Positions 1 through 8,774 of a stretch of 64,000 bases of DNA are shown in pieces. The translations under genes and the position numbers were made by a program. Positions within the stretch are counted from its first letter, which is position 1. Every line of letters starts with the position of its first letter. The stretch comes from Streptomyces blattellae (lineage in GTDB: Bacteria > Actinomycetota > Actinomycetes > Streptomycetales > Streptomycetaceae). Under the pieces are notes generated by a model. That model did not search any database. It worked only from the letters and a program-made list of their open reading frames with translations, and was not told where the DNA came from. The stretch spans positions 62,001 to 126,000 of the forward strand of contig NZ_WJBG01000158.1 in assembly GCF_009709555.1 (NCBI RefSeq), written 5' to 3'.

Positions 1-1
1 C

Positions 2-2170
2 GACGGCAGCGAGATGGTCGCCACGGGTGGCGAGACGAATCGCCAGATCGTCAATCTCTCGCAAATCCCCGAGGATATGCGCAACGCCGTCATCTCCCAG
101 GAGAACAAGACCTTCTACACGGACAGCGGCATCGACCCGAAGGGCATCGCCCGCGCCGTGTTCAACATGGCCAGGGGCGGCGCGACGCAGGGTGGCTCCA
201 CGATCACCCAGCAGTACGTCAAGAACGCGATGCTCGACGACCAGTCGCAGACCGTCTCCCGGAAGGTCCAGGAGATCTTCGTCTCCATCAAGGTGGGCTC
301 GCAGCTCTCCAAGGACGAGATCATGGCCGGCTACCTGAACTCCGGGTACTACGGCCGCGGGGCCTACGGCATCCAGGCGGCGGCGCGCGCGTACTTCAAA
401 AAGGACGCCATCGACCTGAACGCGGGGCAGTGCGCCTTCCTGGCAGCGATGCTCAAGGGCGCCACGTACTACGACCCGGCGGGTGCCACCTCGATCGACC
501 CCGCCGCCACGCCCGAGGCGAACAGCAGGCGGGCGGAGATCCAGATGCAGGACACCCTGGACAAGATGGTCGAGTACGGCCATCTGGATGCCGCGACGCG
601 GGCCAAGTACACCGAGCTTCCCCGAACCCAGAGTCCGCGTTCGAACGCGGCGCTGAGCGGCCAGGTCGGCTACCTCGTCGACCTTGCCAAGGCGTATGTG
701 GTCAACAACACGGACATCACCCAGAGCGATCTGGAACAGGGCGGCTACTCGATCTACACGACCTTCGACAAGAACAAGGTCAACGAGCTTGAGGACTCGG
801 TCAAGAAGGTCCAGAAGGCCAACATCGACCCCGAGAAGCGTCCTGAGACGGACACGCACGTCCAGTTCGGCGGTGCCTCCGTGGACCCGAAGACCGGTGC
901 GATCAAGGCCATCTACGGCGGTGAGGACGCGACCAAGCACTTCACCAACAACGCCGACGTCACCGGCGCCCAGGTCGGTTCGACGTTCAAGCCGTTCGTG
1001 CTCGCGGCAGGGATGACGTGGGGTGTGCGGGACCCGGATCTGGGTCCGACCCAAGCACAGGACGAGCGGACCCAGGTGTCCCCGAAGAGCCTCTACAGCG
1101 GCAAGAACAAACTCAAGATCGAGGAGTACAACGGAGACGTCTGGAAGAACGAGGAGGGCAAAGAGTGGCTGCAGGTCAATGACGGCGACCAGTCGTACGG
1201 CAGTCCGCCCAACTACGACATCGACCTCCGGGAGGCGATGCGGGAGTCGGTGAACTCCGCCTATGTGCAGCTGGGCATGGACGTCGGCCTGGACAAGGTG
1301 GAGGAGGCCGCCATCAACGCGGGCCTCAAGGAGGACAGCCTGTCCGGCACCGACTATCCGACGTTCTCCATCGGCACCTCCGACCCCAGTGCGATCCGCA
1401 TGGCGGGTGCGTACGCCACGTTCGCATCCAGCGGCGAGCAGCGTGACCCCTACTCCGTGGAGAAGGTCACGAGCAAGGACGGCACGGTCTTCACGCACGA
1501 GACGCAGACCAAGCAGGCGTTCACCAAGGACGTCGCCGACAACGTCACGGACGTCCTGAAGACGGTCGTCGACGAGGGCACGGGTACCAACGCCCAGCTG
1601 ACGGGGCGCGACGTGGCGGGCAAGACCGGTACCACCGACGGCAACAAGTCCGCCTGGTTCGTCGGCTACACCCCGCAGCTGTCCACGTCGATCACGATGT
1701 TCCGTTACGACGACGATGAGACCAAGAAGAACCGTACGTTCCTGGAGATGTACGGCACAGGCGACCAGGATTCGATCCATGGCGCCTCGTTCCCGGCGCA
1801 GATCTGGCACGACTACATGGAAGAGGCGCTGAAGGGCGAGCCTGTGGAGAAGTTCCCGACGCCCAAGCCCATCGGTGAGATCGTCAATGAGCCGACGCCG
1901 ACTCCCACTCCTACCTTCACCGAGACGCAGGAGGAGAGCCCGACGCCGACTCCGACGCCCAGTGAGTCCCTCGCCTCTCCCTCGCCCTCGACATCCGAGA
2001 CCTGTGGCTTCTTTGGCTGTGACGACTCGGGCGGCTCCGAAACGGGAGGTGCGAACAGCGGAGGTACGGACGGCGGTGTGACGTCTTCACCGACGCCTAC
2101 GGATACGGGCGACGAGAATGGAAACCAGGGCAATGGCAACGGGGGCCTTTTCGGAGGGTCAACAGGCTAG
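2..2170 (+). CDS. Bifunctional class A penicillin-binding protein (5' end outside window)
   Basis: Peptidoglycan synthase that polymerises glycan strands and cross-links stem peptides outside the membrane. The frame is open to the window edge, so the cytoplasmic start, membrane anchor and first part of the GT51 domain are missing. In the visible part the transglycosylase shows ENKTFY (catalytic Glu region) and GGSTITQQ. The transpeptidase follows with STFK (bases 980-991, nucleophile Ser), SVN (1247-1255) and KTGTT (about 1622-1636). After the catalytic domain comes a low-complexity Pro/Thr/Ser tail with PTPTPT runs, then a Gly/Asn-rich end, typical of actinobacterial PBPs. A strong hairpin and two parS sites follow the stop. 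The genes downstream also concern the cell wall (GT87, FemX). Confidence 0.95.
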   Translation, partial: DGSEMVATGGETNRQIVNLSQIPEDMRNAVISQENKTFYTDSGIDPKGIARAVFNMARGGATQGGSTITQQYVKNAMLDDQSQTVSRKVQEIFVSIKVGSQLSKDEIMAGYLNSGYYGRGAYGIQAAARAYFKKDAIDLNAGQCAFLAAMLKGATYYDPAGATSIDPAATPEANSRRAEIQMQDTLDKMVEYGHLDAATRAKYTELPRTQSPRSNAALSGQVGYLVDLAKAYVVNNTDITQSDLEQGGYSIYTTFDKNKVNELEDSVKKVQKANIDPEKRPETDTHVQFGGASVDPKTGAIKAIYGGEDATKHFTNNADVTGAQVGSTFKPFVLAAGMTWGVRDPDLGPTQAQDERTQVSPKSLYSGKNKLKIEEYNGDVWKNEEGKEWLQVNDGDQSYGSPPNYDIDLREAMRESVNSAYVQLGMDVGLDKVEEAAINAGLKEDSLSGTDYPTFSIGTSDPSAIRMAGAYATFASSGEQRDPYSVEKVTSKDGTVFTHETQTKQAFTKDVADNVTDVLKTVVDEGTGTNAQLTGRDVAGKTGTTDGNKSAWFVGYTPQLSTSITMFRYDDDETKKNRTFLEMYGTGDQDSIHGASFPAQIWHDYMEEALKGEPVEKFPTPKPIGEIVNEPTPTPTPTFTETQEESPTPTPTPSESLASPSPSTSETCGFFGCDDSGGSETGGANSGGTDGGVTSSPTPTDTGDENGNQGNGNGGLFGGSTG

Positions 2171-2193
2171 GTGCCGGATCGTCCGGTGTGACT

Positions 2194-2207
2194 GTTTCAC
2201 GTGAAAC
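2194..2207. promoter_or_regulatory. parS: parS site (ParB binding), perfect
   Basis: GTTTCACGTGAAAC, the 14-bp palindromic ParB site of Streptomyces. It lies 24 bp after the PBP stop and is paired with a second copy 8 bp further on. Confidence 0.95.
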
Positions 2208-2215
2208 ACCCGGAT

Positions 2216-2229
2216 GTTTCACGTGAAAC
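2216..2229. promoter_or_regulatory. parS: parS site, perfect
   Basis: Second GTTTCACGTGAAAC in this intergenic gap. It ends directly against the terminator hairpin of the PBP gene. The closeness of the two copies suggests a paired ParB nucleation point. Confidence 0.95.
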
Positions 2230-2265
2230 GAGGGCCGCCGCACCCACGAGGTGCGGCGGCCCTCG
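2229..2265 (+). terminator. Hairpin terminator after the PBP gene
   Basis: A perfect stem of about 15 bp (2229-2243 with 2251-2265) and a short loop. It is GC-rich without a strong U tract, as is common in Streptomyces. It argues against starting the next gene at an upstream ATG at 2214. Confidence 0.75.
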
Positions 2266-2300
2266 ACGTACTCCTAGGTCGGTACGGCAGGATGTGCCCC

Positions 2301-3809
2301 ATGCCCAGCGCAGAATCGACGCAAGCGAGCGTGCACGAGCCGGAGCCGGTACCGCCGACCAAGACCGACGAGGTCGCGGCGACCGGCAGTGAGCTGATCG
2401 GCGGCCCCATCGGCCGACGTGCCCTGCTCGGGACGTCCTGGTGGACCCCCGTGAGAGTCATCGCGCTGGTGGCGATCGGCATGTTCGCCCTCGGCCTGGT
2501 CCAGAAGGCGCCCTGCTACAACGGCGCCTGGTTCTTCGGTGCCAGTTCGCAGTACACGCACGCGTGCTACTCGGACATCCCGCACCTCTACCAGGGGCGC
2601 GGGTTCGCCGACGGGCTGGTGCCGTACTTCGACAAGCTCTCCGGCGATATGCAGTACCTCGAATACCCGGTGCTGACCGGAGTGTTCATGGAGGTGGCCG
2701 CCTGGCTCACGCCGGGCAGCGGCAGCATCCAGGACCAGGAGCAGTGGTACTGGATGGTCAATGCCGGGCTGCTGATGGTGTGCGCCGTCGTCATCGCCGT
2801 CTGCGTGACCCGTACGCACGCCCGGCGGCCCTGGGACGGTCTGCTGATCGCCCTGGCGCCCGCCTTCGCACTGACCGCCACGATCAACTGGGACCTGCTG
2901 GCTGTCGCTCTGACGGCCGCGGCGATGCTGATGTGGTCGCGGGGCCGCTCCCTCGCCTTCGGGGTTCTCCTAGGGCTTGCCACGGCCGCCAAGCTCTATC
3001 CCTTCCTCCTGCTCGGGCCGCTGCTGGTGCTCTGCTGGCGGGCCGGTAAATGGCGGGAGTTCGGTACGGCACTGGCAGGGGCGGTCGTCGCCTGGCTGGT
3101 CGTGAACCTGCCGGTGATGCTGTTCGCCTTCGAAGGGTGGTCGAAGTTCTACGAGTTCAGCCAGGAGCGGGGCGTCGACTTCGGCTCCTTCTGGCTGATC
3201 ATGGCCCAGAACTCGACCAACCCGCTCAGCACCGACACGGTCAACACGCTTGCCACGCTGCTGGTGCTGGTGTGCTGCGCGGGCATCACGGCGCTCACCC
3301 TGACCGCACCGCGCCGTCCACGCTTCGCCCAGCTCGCCTTCCTGATCGTCGCGGCCTTCATCCTCACCAACAAGGTCTACTCGCCGCAGTACGTCCTGTG
3401 GCTGATCCCGCTGGCCGCGCTGGCCCGGCCGAAGTGGCGGGACTTCCTGATCTGGCAGGCCTGCGAGGTGGCGTACTTCCTGGGCATCTGGCTGTACCTC
3501 GCCTACACGACCAGCGGAGACGCCCACAAGGGCCTTCCGACCGACGGCTACCACTGGGCCATCGGCGTGCACCTGCTGGGGACGCTGTACCTGTGCGTGC
3601 TGATCGTGCGTGACATCCTCATGCCGGAGCGGGACGTGGTGCGCAGGGCCGGCGACGACGATCCCTCGGGAGGCGTCCTCGACGGCGCCGAAGACGTCTT
3701 CGTGCTCGGCGCGGCCGCCCATCCCCCTCGGCACGCGGCTCCGTTCGAGGGAACTCAAGTGGAGTGGGGCGGCACAGGCCCTGGGCCGTCCGAGGAGCGT
3801 TCGCTCTGA
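2301..3809 (+). CDS. GT87-type (DUF2029) polytopic membrane glycosyltransferase
   Basis: Multi-pass membrane protein of about 502 residues resembling the actinobacterial GT87 mannosyltransferases. These use polyprenyl-phosphate sugars to decorate lipids or proteins on the outer side of the membrane. A soluble N-terminal stretch of about 50 residues precedes the first helix, followed by roughly ten hydrophobic segments. Family-like stretches include ATAAKLYPF (about residues 230-240) and NKVYSPQYVLWL. I chose ATG 2301 because GGCAGG lies 9 bases upstream; the frame stays open to 2214, but that part overlaps a parS site and a terminator. Substrate cannot be read from sequence; the cell-wall neighbourhood suggests envelope glycosylation. 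Confidence 0.75.
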   Translation: MPSAESTQASVHEPEPVPPTKTDEVAATGSELIGGPIGRRALLGTSWWTPVRVIALVAIGMFALGLVQKAPCYNGAWFFGASSQYTHACYSDIPHLYQGRGFADGLVPYFDKLSGDMQYLEYPVLTGVFMEVAAWLTPGSGSIQDQEQWYWMVNAGLLMVCAVVIAVCVTRTHARRPWDGLLIALAPAFALTATINWDLLAVALTAAAMLMWSRGRSLAFGVLLGLATAAKLYPFLLLGPLLVLCWRAGKWREFGTALAGAVVAWLVVNLPVMLFAFEGWSKFYEFSQERGVDFGSFWLIMAQNSTNPLSTDTVNTLATLLVLVCCAGITALTLTAPRRPRFAQLAFLIVAAFILTNKVYSPQYVLWLIPLAALARPKWRDFLIWQACEVAYFLGIWLYLAYTTSGDAHKGLPTDGYHWAIGVHLLGTLYLCVLIVRDILMPERDVVRRAGDDDPSGGVLDGAEDVFVLGAAAHPPRHAAPFEGTQVEWGGTGPGPSEERSL

Positions 3810-3836
3810 GCGAACGCGGCGTACGCGGGCCACGTA

Positions 3837-3871
3837 AAAGGCCGTACACGGTGTTTCCGGGTACGGCCTTT
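3837..3871. terminator. Bidirectional hairpin terminator
   Basis: Perfect 11-bp stem (AAAGGCCGTAC with GTACGGCCTTT) and a 13-nt loop between two convergent genes, with A and T runs at its ends. A second hairpin (3797-3805 with 3809-3817) overlaps the stop codon of the upstream gene. Confidence 0.8.
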
Positions 3872-3890
3872 CCTGCTGTCGTGCCGCTGC

Positions 3891-4922
3891 TCAGCGGTCG
3901 ACGATCCGGTCGAACTGTGTGGTGGTGTGCCGCAGATGGGCCACCAGCTCGTCGCCGACCTTTGGCTCCGGGGCGTCCGCGGGCACGAAGAGAATGGAGA
4001 CCTGCATGTGCGGCGGCTCCGCGAACCAACGCTGCTTGCCGCCCCAGACGAACGGCGAGAGGTTCCGGTTGACGGTGGCGAGGCCGGCGCGGGCGACGCC
4101 CTTGGCGCGGGGCATGACGCCGTGCAGCGCCTTCGGGGCCTCCAGACCCACTCCGTGCGACGTACCGCCCGCCACGACCACCAGGTAGCCGTCCGAGGCC
4201 GCCTTCTGCTGCCGGTAGCCGAAGCGGTCGCCCTTGGAGACGCGGGTGACATCCAGGACCGCGCCGCGGTACTCGGTGGCTTCGTGGTCGCCCAGCCACA
4301 GCCGGGTGCCGATGCGGGCACGGAAGCGGGTCTGCGGGAACTGCTGCTGGAGGCGGGTGAGTTCTTCGGCCTTCAGGTGGCTGACGAACATCGTGTGCAG
4401 GGGCAGGCGGGCCGCGCGCAGCCGGTCCATCCATCCGATGACCTCCTCGACGGCGTCCGAGCCGTCGGTGCGGTCCAGTGGCAGATGGATGGCGAAGCCC
4501 TCCAGACGGACGTTCTCGATGGCGGCGTGCAGCTGCGGCAGGTCCTGCCCGCTCACGCCGTGCCGCTTCATCGAGGACATCACCTCGATGACCACACGGG
4601 CGCCCACGAGGCCGTACACGCCGTCCACCGACGACACCGAGCGGATGACCCGGTCCGGCAGCGGCACCGGCTCCTCGGCACGCCGGTACGGCGTGAGCAC
4701 CAGCAGGTCACCGCCGAACCAGTCCTTGATGCGCGCGGCCTCGTACGTCGTGCCGACGGCGAGGACCTCCGAGCCCATCCGGGTGGCCTCCTCGGCGAGA
4801 CGTTCGTGCCCGAAGCCGTAGCCGTTGCCCTTGCAGACCGGGACGAGGCCCGGGAACTGCTCCTGCACGTGCTTGTGGTGCGCCCGCCAGCGCGCGGTGT
4901 CGACGTAGAGCGTGAGCGCCAT
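3891..4922 (-). CDS. Alanine-racemase-like PLP protein (fold type III)
   Basis: 343 residues with the N-terminal PLP barrel of alanine racemases. VCKGNGYGFG (about residues 28-37) matches the family VVKANAYGHG, so Lys30 should hold PLP. The C-terminal beta domain is recognisable, but where racemases have a GY(A/G)DG motif with the second catalytic Tyr this protein has VVVAGGTSHGVG. Racemase activity is therefore doubtful. It lies 65 bp downstream of femX on the same strand, which suggests co-transcription and a wall-related role. A PLP-homeostasis or amino-acid-supply role is equally possible. Start: ATG 4922 with CAGGTCC upstream. Confidence 0.75.
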   Translation of the reverse strand: MALTLYVDTARWRAHHKHVQEQFPGLVPVCKGNGYGFGHERLAEEATRMGSEVLAVGTTYEAARIKDWFGGDLLVLTPYRRAEEPVPLPDRVIRSVSSVDGVYGLVGARVVIEVMSSMKRHGVSGQDLPQLHAAIENVRLEGFAIHLPLDRTDGSDAVEEVIGWMDRLRAARLPLHTMFVSHLKAEELTRLQQQFPQTRFRARIGTRLWLGDHEATEYRGAVLDVTRVSKGDRFGYRQQKAASDGYLVVVAGGTSHGVGLEAPKALHGVMPRAKGVARAGLATVNRNLSPFVWGGKQRWFAEPPHMQVSILFVPADAPEPKVGDELVAHLRHTTTQFDRIVDR

Positions 4923-4987
4923 GGCCGGACCTGGAACCTTTCTCGTGGCTGCGGTGTATCAGAGATGTGAAAGCAAATTGTGGTGTG

Positions 4988-6109
4988 TCAGCGGCGGGAC
5001 ATGTAGATGTCGAGCGCCTTGTGGAGCAGCTTGTTGAGCGGGAAGTCCCACTCGCCGAGGTATTCGGCGGCCTGCCCACCCGTGCCCACCTTGAACTGGA
5101 TCAGGCCGAAGAGGTGGTCGGTCTCGTCCAGCGAGTCGGAGATACCGCGCAGGTCGTAGACGGTGGCGCCGAGCGCATAGGCGTCGCGCAGCATCGTCCA
5201 CTGCATCGCGTTCGAGGGCCGGACCTCGCGGCCGATGTTGTCGGACGCGCCGTAGGAGTACCAGACGTGCCCGCCGACGACCAGCATGGTCGCGGCCGAC
5301 AGGTTCACACCGTTGTGGCGCGCGAAGTACAGCCGCATGCGGTTGGGGTCCTCGGTGTTGAGGGCCGTCCACATGCGCTGGAAGTACGACAGCGGGCGGG
5401 GCCGGAAGTGGTCACGCACAGCGGTGATCTCGTACAGCCGCTGCCATTCCTCAAGGTCGTGATAGCTGCCCTGGACAACCTCGACACCAGCCTTCTCGGC
5501 CTTCTTGATGTTGCGGCGCCAGAGCTGGTTGAAGTTCTTGTGGACGTCTTCCAGGGAGCGGTTGGCCAGCGGCACCTGAAACACGTACCGGGGCTGTACG
5601 TCACCGAAGCCGGCGCCCCCGTCCTCCCCCTGCTGCCAGCCCATACGGCGGAGCTTGTCGGCGACCTCGAAGGCGCGCGGCTCGATGAAGTCGGCCTCGA
5701 TGTCGCGCAGGCGCTTCACGTCCGGGTTCTGGATGCCCTGCTTGATGGAGCCGGCCTCCCAGCGCCGAATGATCACCGGGGGGCCCATCTTCACGGAGAA
5801 GGCACCCTGCTGCTTGAGGTGCGCGAGCATCGGTTCCAGCCACTCGGTGAGATTCGGCGCGAACCAGTTGATGACCGGGCCCTCGGGCAGATAGGCCAAG
5901 TAGCGCTTGATCCTGGGCAGTTGCCGGTAGAGGACGAGCCCTGCGCCGACCAGTTCACCGGTGCGGTCGTCGAACCAGCCGAGGCTCTCGGAGCGCCACT
6001 CCGCCTTGACGTCGGCCCATGCCGGGACCTGCATGTGGCTCGCCGCTGGCAGGCTCTGGATGTATGCCAGATGGTGCTCGCGACTGATCGTCCTCAGGGT
6101 CAGGCTCAT
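4988..6109 (-). CDS. femX: FemX-type peptidoglycan aminoacyltransferase
   Basis: FemAB-family protein (373 aa) with the doubled GNAT fold. These enzymes transfer an amino acid from aminoacyl-tRNA to a lipid-linked wall precursor in the cytoplasm. In Streptomyces, FemX adds the glycine of the interpeptide bridge to L,L-diaminopimelate. Features that fit are KMGPPVIIRRW, the central NIKKAEKAGV segment (about residues 190-210), and the C-terminal VYDLRG and FKVGTGG blocks. GAGGAG precedes ATG 6109 at good spacing. The racemase-like gene follows on the same strand, and the PBP and GT87 genes lie beyond it. Confidence 0.85.
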   Translation of the reverse strand: MSLTLRTISREHHLAYIQSLPAASHMQVPAWADVKAEWRSESLGWFDDRTGELVGAGLVLYRQLPRIKRYLAYLPEGPVINWFAPNLTEWLEPMLAHLKQQGAFSVKMGPPVIIRRWEAGSIKQGIQNPDVKRLRDIEADFIEPRAFEVADKLRRMGWQQGEDGGAGFGDVQPRYVFQVPLANRSLEDVHKNFNQLWRRNIKKAEKAGVEVVQGSYHDLEEWQRLYEITAVRDHFRPRPLSYFQRMWTALNTEDPNRMRLYFARHNGVNLSAATMLVVGGHVWYSYGASDNIGREVRPSNAMQWTMLRDAYALGATVYDLRGISDSLDETDHLFGLIQFKVGTGGQAAEYLGEWDFPLNKLLHKALDIYMSRR

Positions 6110-6277
6110 TCGGGGCGCTCCTCGGGCTGGTCTGTCCCCATGGGTACAGGGGCTCCGGCTCTAGCGCCGAAGCCTACTGCGCCTTGCGCGCGCCCCGACT
6201 GGGCGTACGGCAGCTTCGCCCCGGCCTGTTGGCCACCGAGGCGTTCCACGGTGTTGAGAGGAGGGTGTTCTAAGGCG

Positions 6278-6592
6278 TCAGCCGAAGACCCCGCCGAAGA
6301 GACCGCCGTGTGCCATGCCGAGGAAGAAGCCGACACCTGCCGCTCCAAGACCCAGGATCAGGCCGAAGCGTTCGCGGGTCGTAACGGAGATCCACTGCCC
6401 GTAGGCGCCGGTGACGATCCCCACCAGGCCGGTCCAGGAGCTGAGCAGGTGCAGGCTGTGGAACATCGCCGTGACGAAGGACGTGATCCCCAGTACCAGC
6501 GTCACCGCGAGCAGCGTGTCCTGGAGCGGGTGGGGTTTGCCGTCGGTGGCGAAGAGGCCTCCGACGGTGTTGGGTCGCAATGCTTGTGCCAT
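6278..6592 (-). CDS. Small multi-pass membrane protein, unknown function
   Basis: 104 residues, with about four hydrophobic segments (for example LLAVTLVLGITSFVTAMFH and LGAAGVGFFLGMAHGG). I recognise no family with a known activity. ATG 6592 was chosen because AGGAGGT sits 7 bases upstream; the frame is open further up but without a ribosome-binding site. It is divergent from rpsF, sharing the gap 6593-6856. Confidence 0.7.
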   Translation of the reverse strand: MAQALRPNTVGGLFATDGKPHPLQDTLLAVTLVLGITSFVTAMFHSLHLLSSWTGLVGIVTGAYGQWISVTTRERFGLILGLGAAGVGFFLGMAHGGLFGGVFG

Positions 6593-6856
6593 AGGGCACC
6601 TCCTGCGGAAGACGGCGCATCGTAGCGCCATACACACCCGATGTGTACAGATTGTCGGTTCCAGCGACCGGATTTCAACCGGAAGCAGGTGTGCGGGTAC
6701 TCTTTACCCTCTGCACCGGTGTATGCCCATGCCACGGCTCGGAATTCCCAGGGGAACCCCCGATTGTCAGTGGCGGCCGATACCGTTGCGTACGCATCAC
6801 AACCCTCCTGCCACGGAACGACCGTGGCCGCTGAGTCCAAAGGAGGTGGGTTCCAT

Positions 6857-7147
6857 ATGCGTCACTACGAGGTGATGGTCATCCTCGACCCCGATCTGGA
6901 GGAGCGCGCTGTCGCCCCCCTGATCGAGAACTTCCTCTCCGTCGTCCGCGAGGGCAACGGCAAGGTCGAGAAGGTCGACACCTGGGGCCGTCGTCGTCTC
7001 TCGTACGAGATCAAGAAGAAGCCCGAGGGCATCTACTCGGTCATCGACCTGCAGGCCGAGCCTGCGGTCGTCAAGGAGCTCGACCGCCAGATGAACCTGA
7101 ACGAGTCGGTCCTCCGGACCAAGGTCCTCCGCCCCGAGACCCACTGA
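6857..7147 (+). CDS. rpsF: 30S ribosomal protein S6
   Basis: 96 residues beginning MRHYEVMVILDP and containing the S6 hallmark WGRRRLSYEIKKKPEG. It sits on the 30S platform and pairs with S18, encoded two genes downstream. AAAGGAGGTG ends 8 bases before ATG 6857, so the longer frame from 6641 is not the gene. It is the first gene of a conserved rpsF-ssb-rpsR-rplI operon. The 264-bp gap upstream must hold its promoter, which I could not place with confidence. Confidence 0.97.
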   Translation: MRHYEVMVILDPDLEERAVAPLIENFLSVVREGNGKVEKVDTWGRRRLSYEIKKKPEGIYSVIDLQAEPAVVKELDRQMNLNESVLRTKVLRPETH

Positions 7148-7227
7148 GCTCTCCCGCTCAGCTGAACTCGGGACTCTGAGTAGCAGCACTAGCAGCCAGC
7201 AGCAGCAAACCCGCCGAGAGGTTCCCC

Positions 7228-7809
7228 ATGGCAGGCGAGACCGTCATCACGGTCGTCGGCAATCTTGTCGATGACCCCGAGCTGCGCTTCACCCCCTCTG
7301 GTGCGGCGGTCGCGAAGTTCCGTGTCGCGTCCACGCCCCGCACCTTCGACCGGCAGACGAACGAGTGGAAGGACGGCGAGAGCCTGTTCCTCACCTGCTC
7401 GGTCTGGCGTCAGGCGGCGGAGAACGTCGCCGAGTCGCTCCAGCGAGGCATGCGCGTCATCGTGCAGGGCCGGCTGAAGCAGCGGTCCTACGAGGACCGT
7501 GAGGGCGTCAAGCGCACGGTCTACGAGCTGGATGTCGAGGAAGTCGGCGCCAGCCTGCGCAGCGCCACGGCCAAGGTCACCAAGACCGCCGGCCGCGGTG
7601 GCCAGGGTGGTTACGGCGGCGGTGGCGGCCAGGGTGGCGGCGGCTGGGGCGGTGGCCCCGGCGGCGGTCAGCAGGGCGGTGGCGGTGCTTCCGCCGACGA
7701 CCCGTGGGCGACCGGCGCTCCCGCCGGTGGCCAGCAGGGCGGCGGCGGTGGCTGGGGTGGAAACTCCGGCGGCGGTGGCGGCGGCTACTCGGACGAGCCC
7801 CCCTTCTAG
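7228..7809 (+). CDS. ssb: Single-stranded DNA-binding protein
   Basis: 193 residues. The OB fold takes up about residues 1-115 (starting MAGETVITVVGNLVDDPELR), followed by a long Gly/Gln-rich linker (about 120-185) and the acidic tip DEPPF that docks partner proteins of replication and repair. The very glycine-rich tail is typical of the main actinobacterial SSB. It lies between rpsF and rpsR, an operon position conserved in most bacteria. Confidence 0.97.
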   Translation: MAGETVITVVGNLVDDPELRFTPSGAAVAKFRVASTPRTFDRQTNEWKDGESLFLTCSVWRQAAENVAESLQRGMRVIVQGRLKQRSYEDREGVKRTVYELDVEEVGASLRSATAKVTKTAGRGGQGGYGGGGGQGGGGWGGGPGGGQQGGGGASADDPWATGAPAGGQQGGGGGWGGNSGGGGGGYSDEPPF

Positions 7810-7882
7810 AACTTCGGGCCCAGGTGCCCGTGGCCGAAGGCGGGTCGTACCCCAAACTTCTTGATCACACAGGAGAAACACC

Positions 7883-8119
7883 ATGGCGAAGCCGCCTGTG
7901 CGCAAGCCGAAGAAAAAGGTCTGCGCTTTCTGCAAGGACAAGGTCACGTACGTGGACTACAAGGACACGAACATGCTGCGGAAGTTCATTTCCGACCGCG
8001 GCAAGATCCGTGCCCGCCGCGTGACCGGCAACTGCACGCAGCACCAGCGTGATGTCGCCACGGCCGTCAAGAACAGCCGTGAGATGGCGCTGCTGCCCTA
8101 CACCTCCACCGCGCGATAA
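7883..8119 (+). CDS. rpsR: 30S ribosomal protein S18, zinc-ribbon type
   Basis: 78 residues, partner of S6 on the 30S platform. It keeps the cysteine motif CAFC (residues 14-17) and a later GNCTQHQ, so this is the zinc-binding (C+) form. Streptomycetes often also encode a cysteine-less paralogue under Zur control. AGGAG precedes the ATG. Confidence 0.97.
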   Translation: MAKPPVRKPKKKVCAFCKDKVTYVDYKDTNMLRKFISDRGKIRARRVTGNCTQHQRDVATAVKNSREMALLPYTSTAR

Positions 8120-8137
8120 GGGAAGGGTGACCGACAC

Positions 8138-8584
8138 ATGAAGATCATCCTGACCCACGAGGTCTCCGGCCTCGGTGCCGCGGGCGACGTCGTCGACGTC
8201 AAGGACGGTTACGCTCGCAACTACCTGATTCCGCGGAACTTCGCGATCCGTTGGACCAAGGGTGGCGAGAAGGACGTCGAGCAGATCCGTCGTGCTCGCA
8301 AGATCCACGAGATCCAGACCATCGAGCAGGCCAACACCGTGAAGGCCCAGCTTGAGGGCGTGAAGGTCCGCCTGGCTGTCCGCTCCGGCGACGCCGGTCG
8401 TCTCTTCGGTTCCGTCACTCCGGCCGACATCGCTTCCGCGATCAAGGCTTCCGGTGGCCCCGAGGTCGACAAGCGACGGATCGAGCTCGGTTCACCGATC
8501 AAGACCCTGGGCGCTCACGAGACGTCCGTGCGTCTGCACCCCGAGGTTGCCGCCAAGGTCAGCATCGAGGTCGTCGCGGCGTAA
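8138..8584 (+). CDS. rplI: 50S ribosomal protein L9
   Basis: 148 residues. The N-terminal domain starts MKIILTHEVSGLG and holds the family signature around GYARNYLIPR; then come a charged connecting helix and a C-terminal domain ending in a beta-rich stretch. It is the last gene of the rpsF operon, 18 bp after rpsR, and is followed by a hairpin. Confidence 0.97.
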   Translation: MKIILTHEVSGLGAAGDVVDVKDGYARNYLIPRNFAIRWTKGGEKDVEQIRRARKIHEIQTIEQANTVKAQLEGVKVRLAVRSGDAGRLFGSVTPADIASAIKASGGPEVDKRRIELGSPIKTLGAHETSVRLHPEVAAKVSIEVVAA

Positions 8585-8611
8585 GTGCTGCGCTCGCGAG
8601 AGCAGTGTGTG

Positions 8612-8637
8612 GGGCCGCACCCTTCGGGGAGCGGCCC
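8612..8637 (+). terminator. Terminator of the rpsF-rplI operon
   Basis: GGGCCGC (8612-8618) pairs with GCGGCCC (8631-8637), starting 27 bases after the rplI stop. A run of pyrimidines follows. Confidence 0.65.
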
Positions 8638-8653
8638 TCTCTGCTTGCCGGGT

Positions 8654-8667
8654 GTTTCACGTGAAAC
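8654..8667. promoter_or_regulatory. parS: parS site, perfect
   Basis: GTTTCACGTGAAAC in the convergent gap between rplI and the MATE gene; a second copy lies 91 bp further on. Confidence 0.95.
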
Positions 8668-8758
8668 AACGTGACCGCATGCGGCCGGTCAGGGGGCGGA
8701 GCTTCGGTCGATGGCGCCTCATGAGCCCATTGCTCGTGGCGGGCCTCCATCTGCTCAT

Positions 8759-8772
8759 GTTTCACGTGAAAC
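8759..8772. promoter_or_regulatory. parS: parS site, perfect
   Basis: GTTTCACGTGAAAC ending two bases before the stop codon of the convergent MATE gene. Confidence 0.95.
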
Positions 8773-8774
8773 CC

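Noticed and set aside
2214..2300. Open frames beginning MFHVK at 2214 and similar places
   Set aside because: These starts lie inside parS palindromes (TTTCACGTGAAA reads FHVK in both directions) and run through a terminator. Better starts with ribosome-binding sites exist downstream. The exception is cydCD, where the parS GTG is plausible.
2970..3833. Long minus-strand open frame across the GT87 gene, and similar long antisense frames elsewhere (for example 10461-12131, 18257-20104)
   Set aside because: High GC at third codon positions leaves antisense frames open. Their translations are Arg, Gly, Val and Asp rich with no domain, and the plus-strand genes are clearly real.
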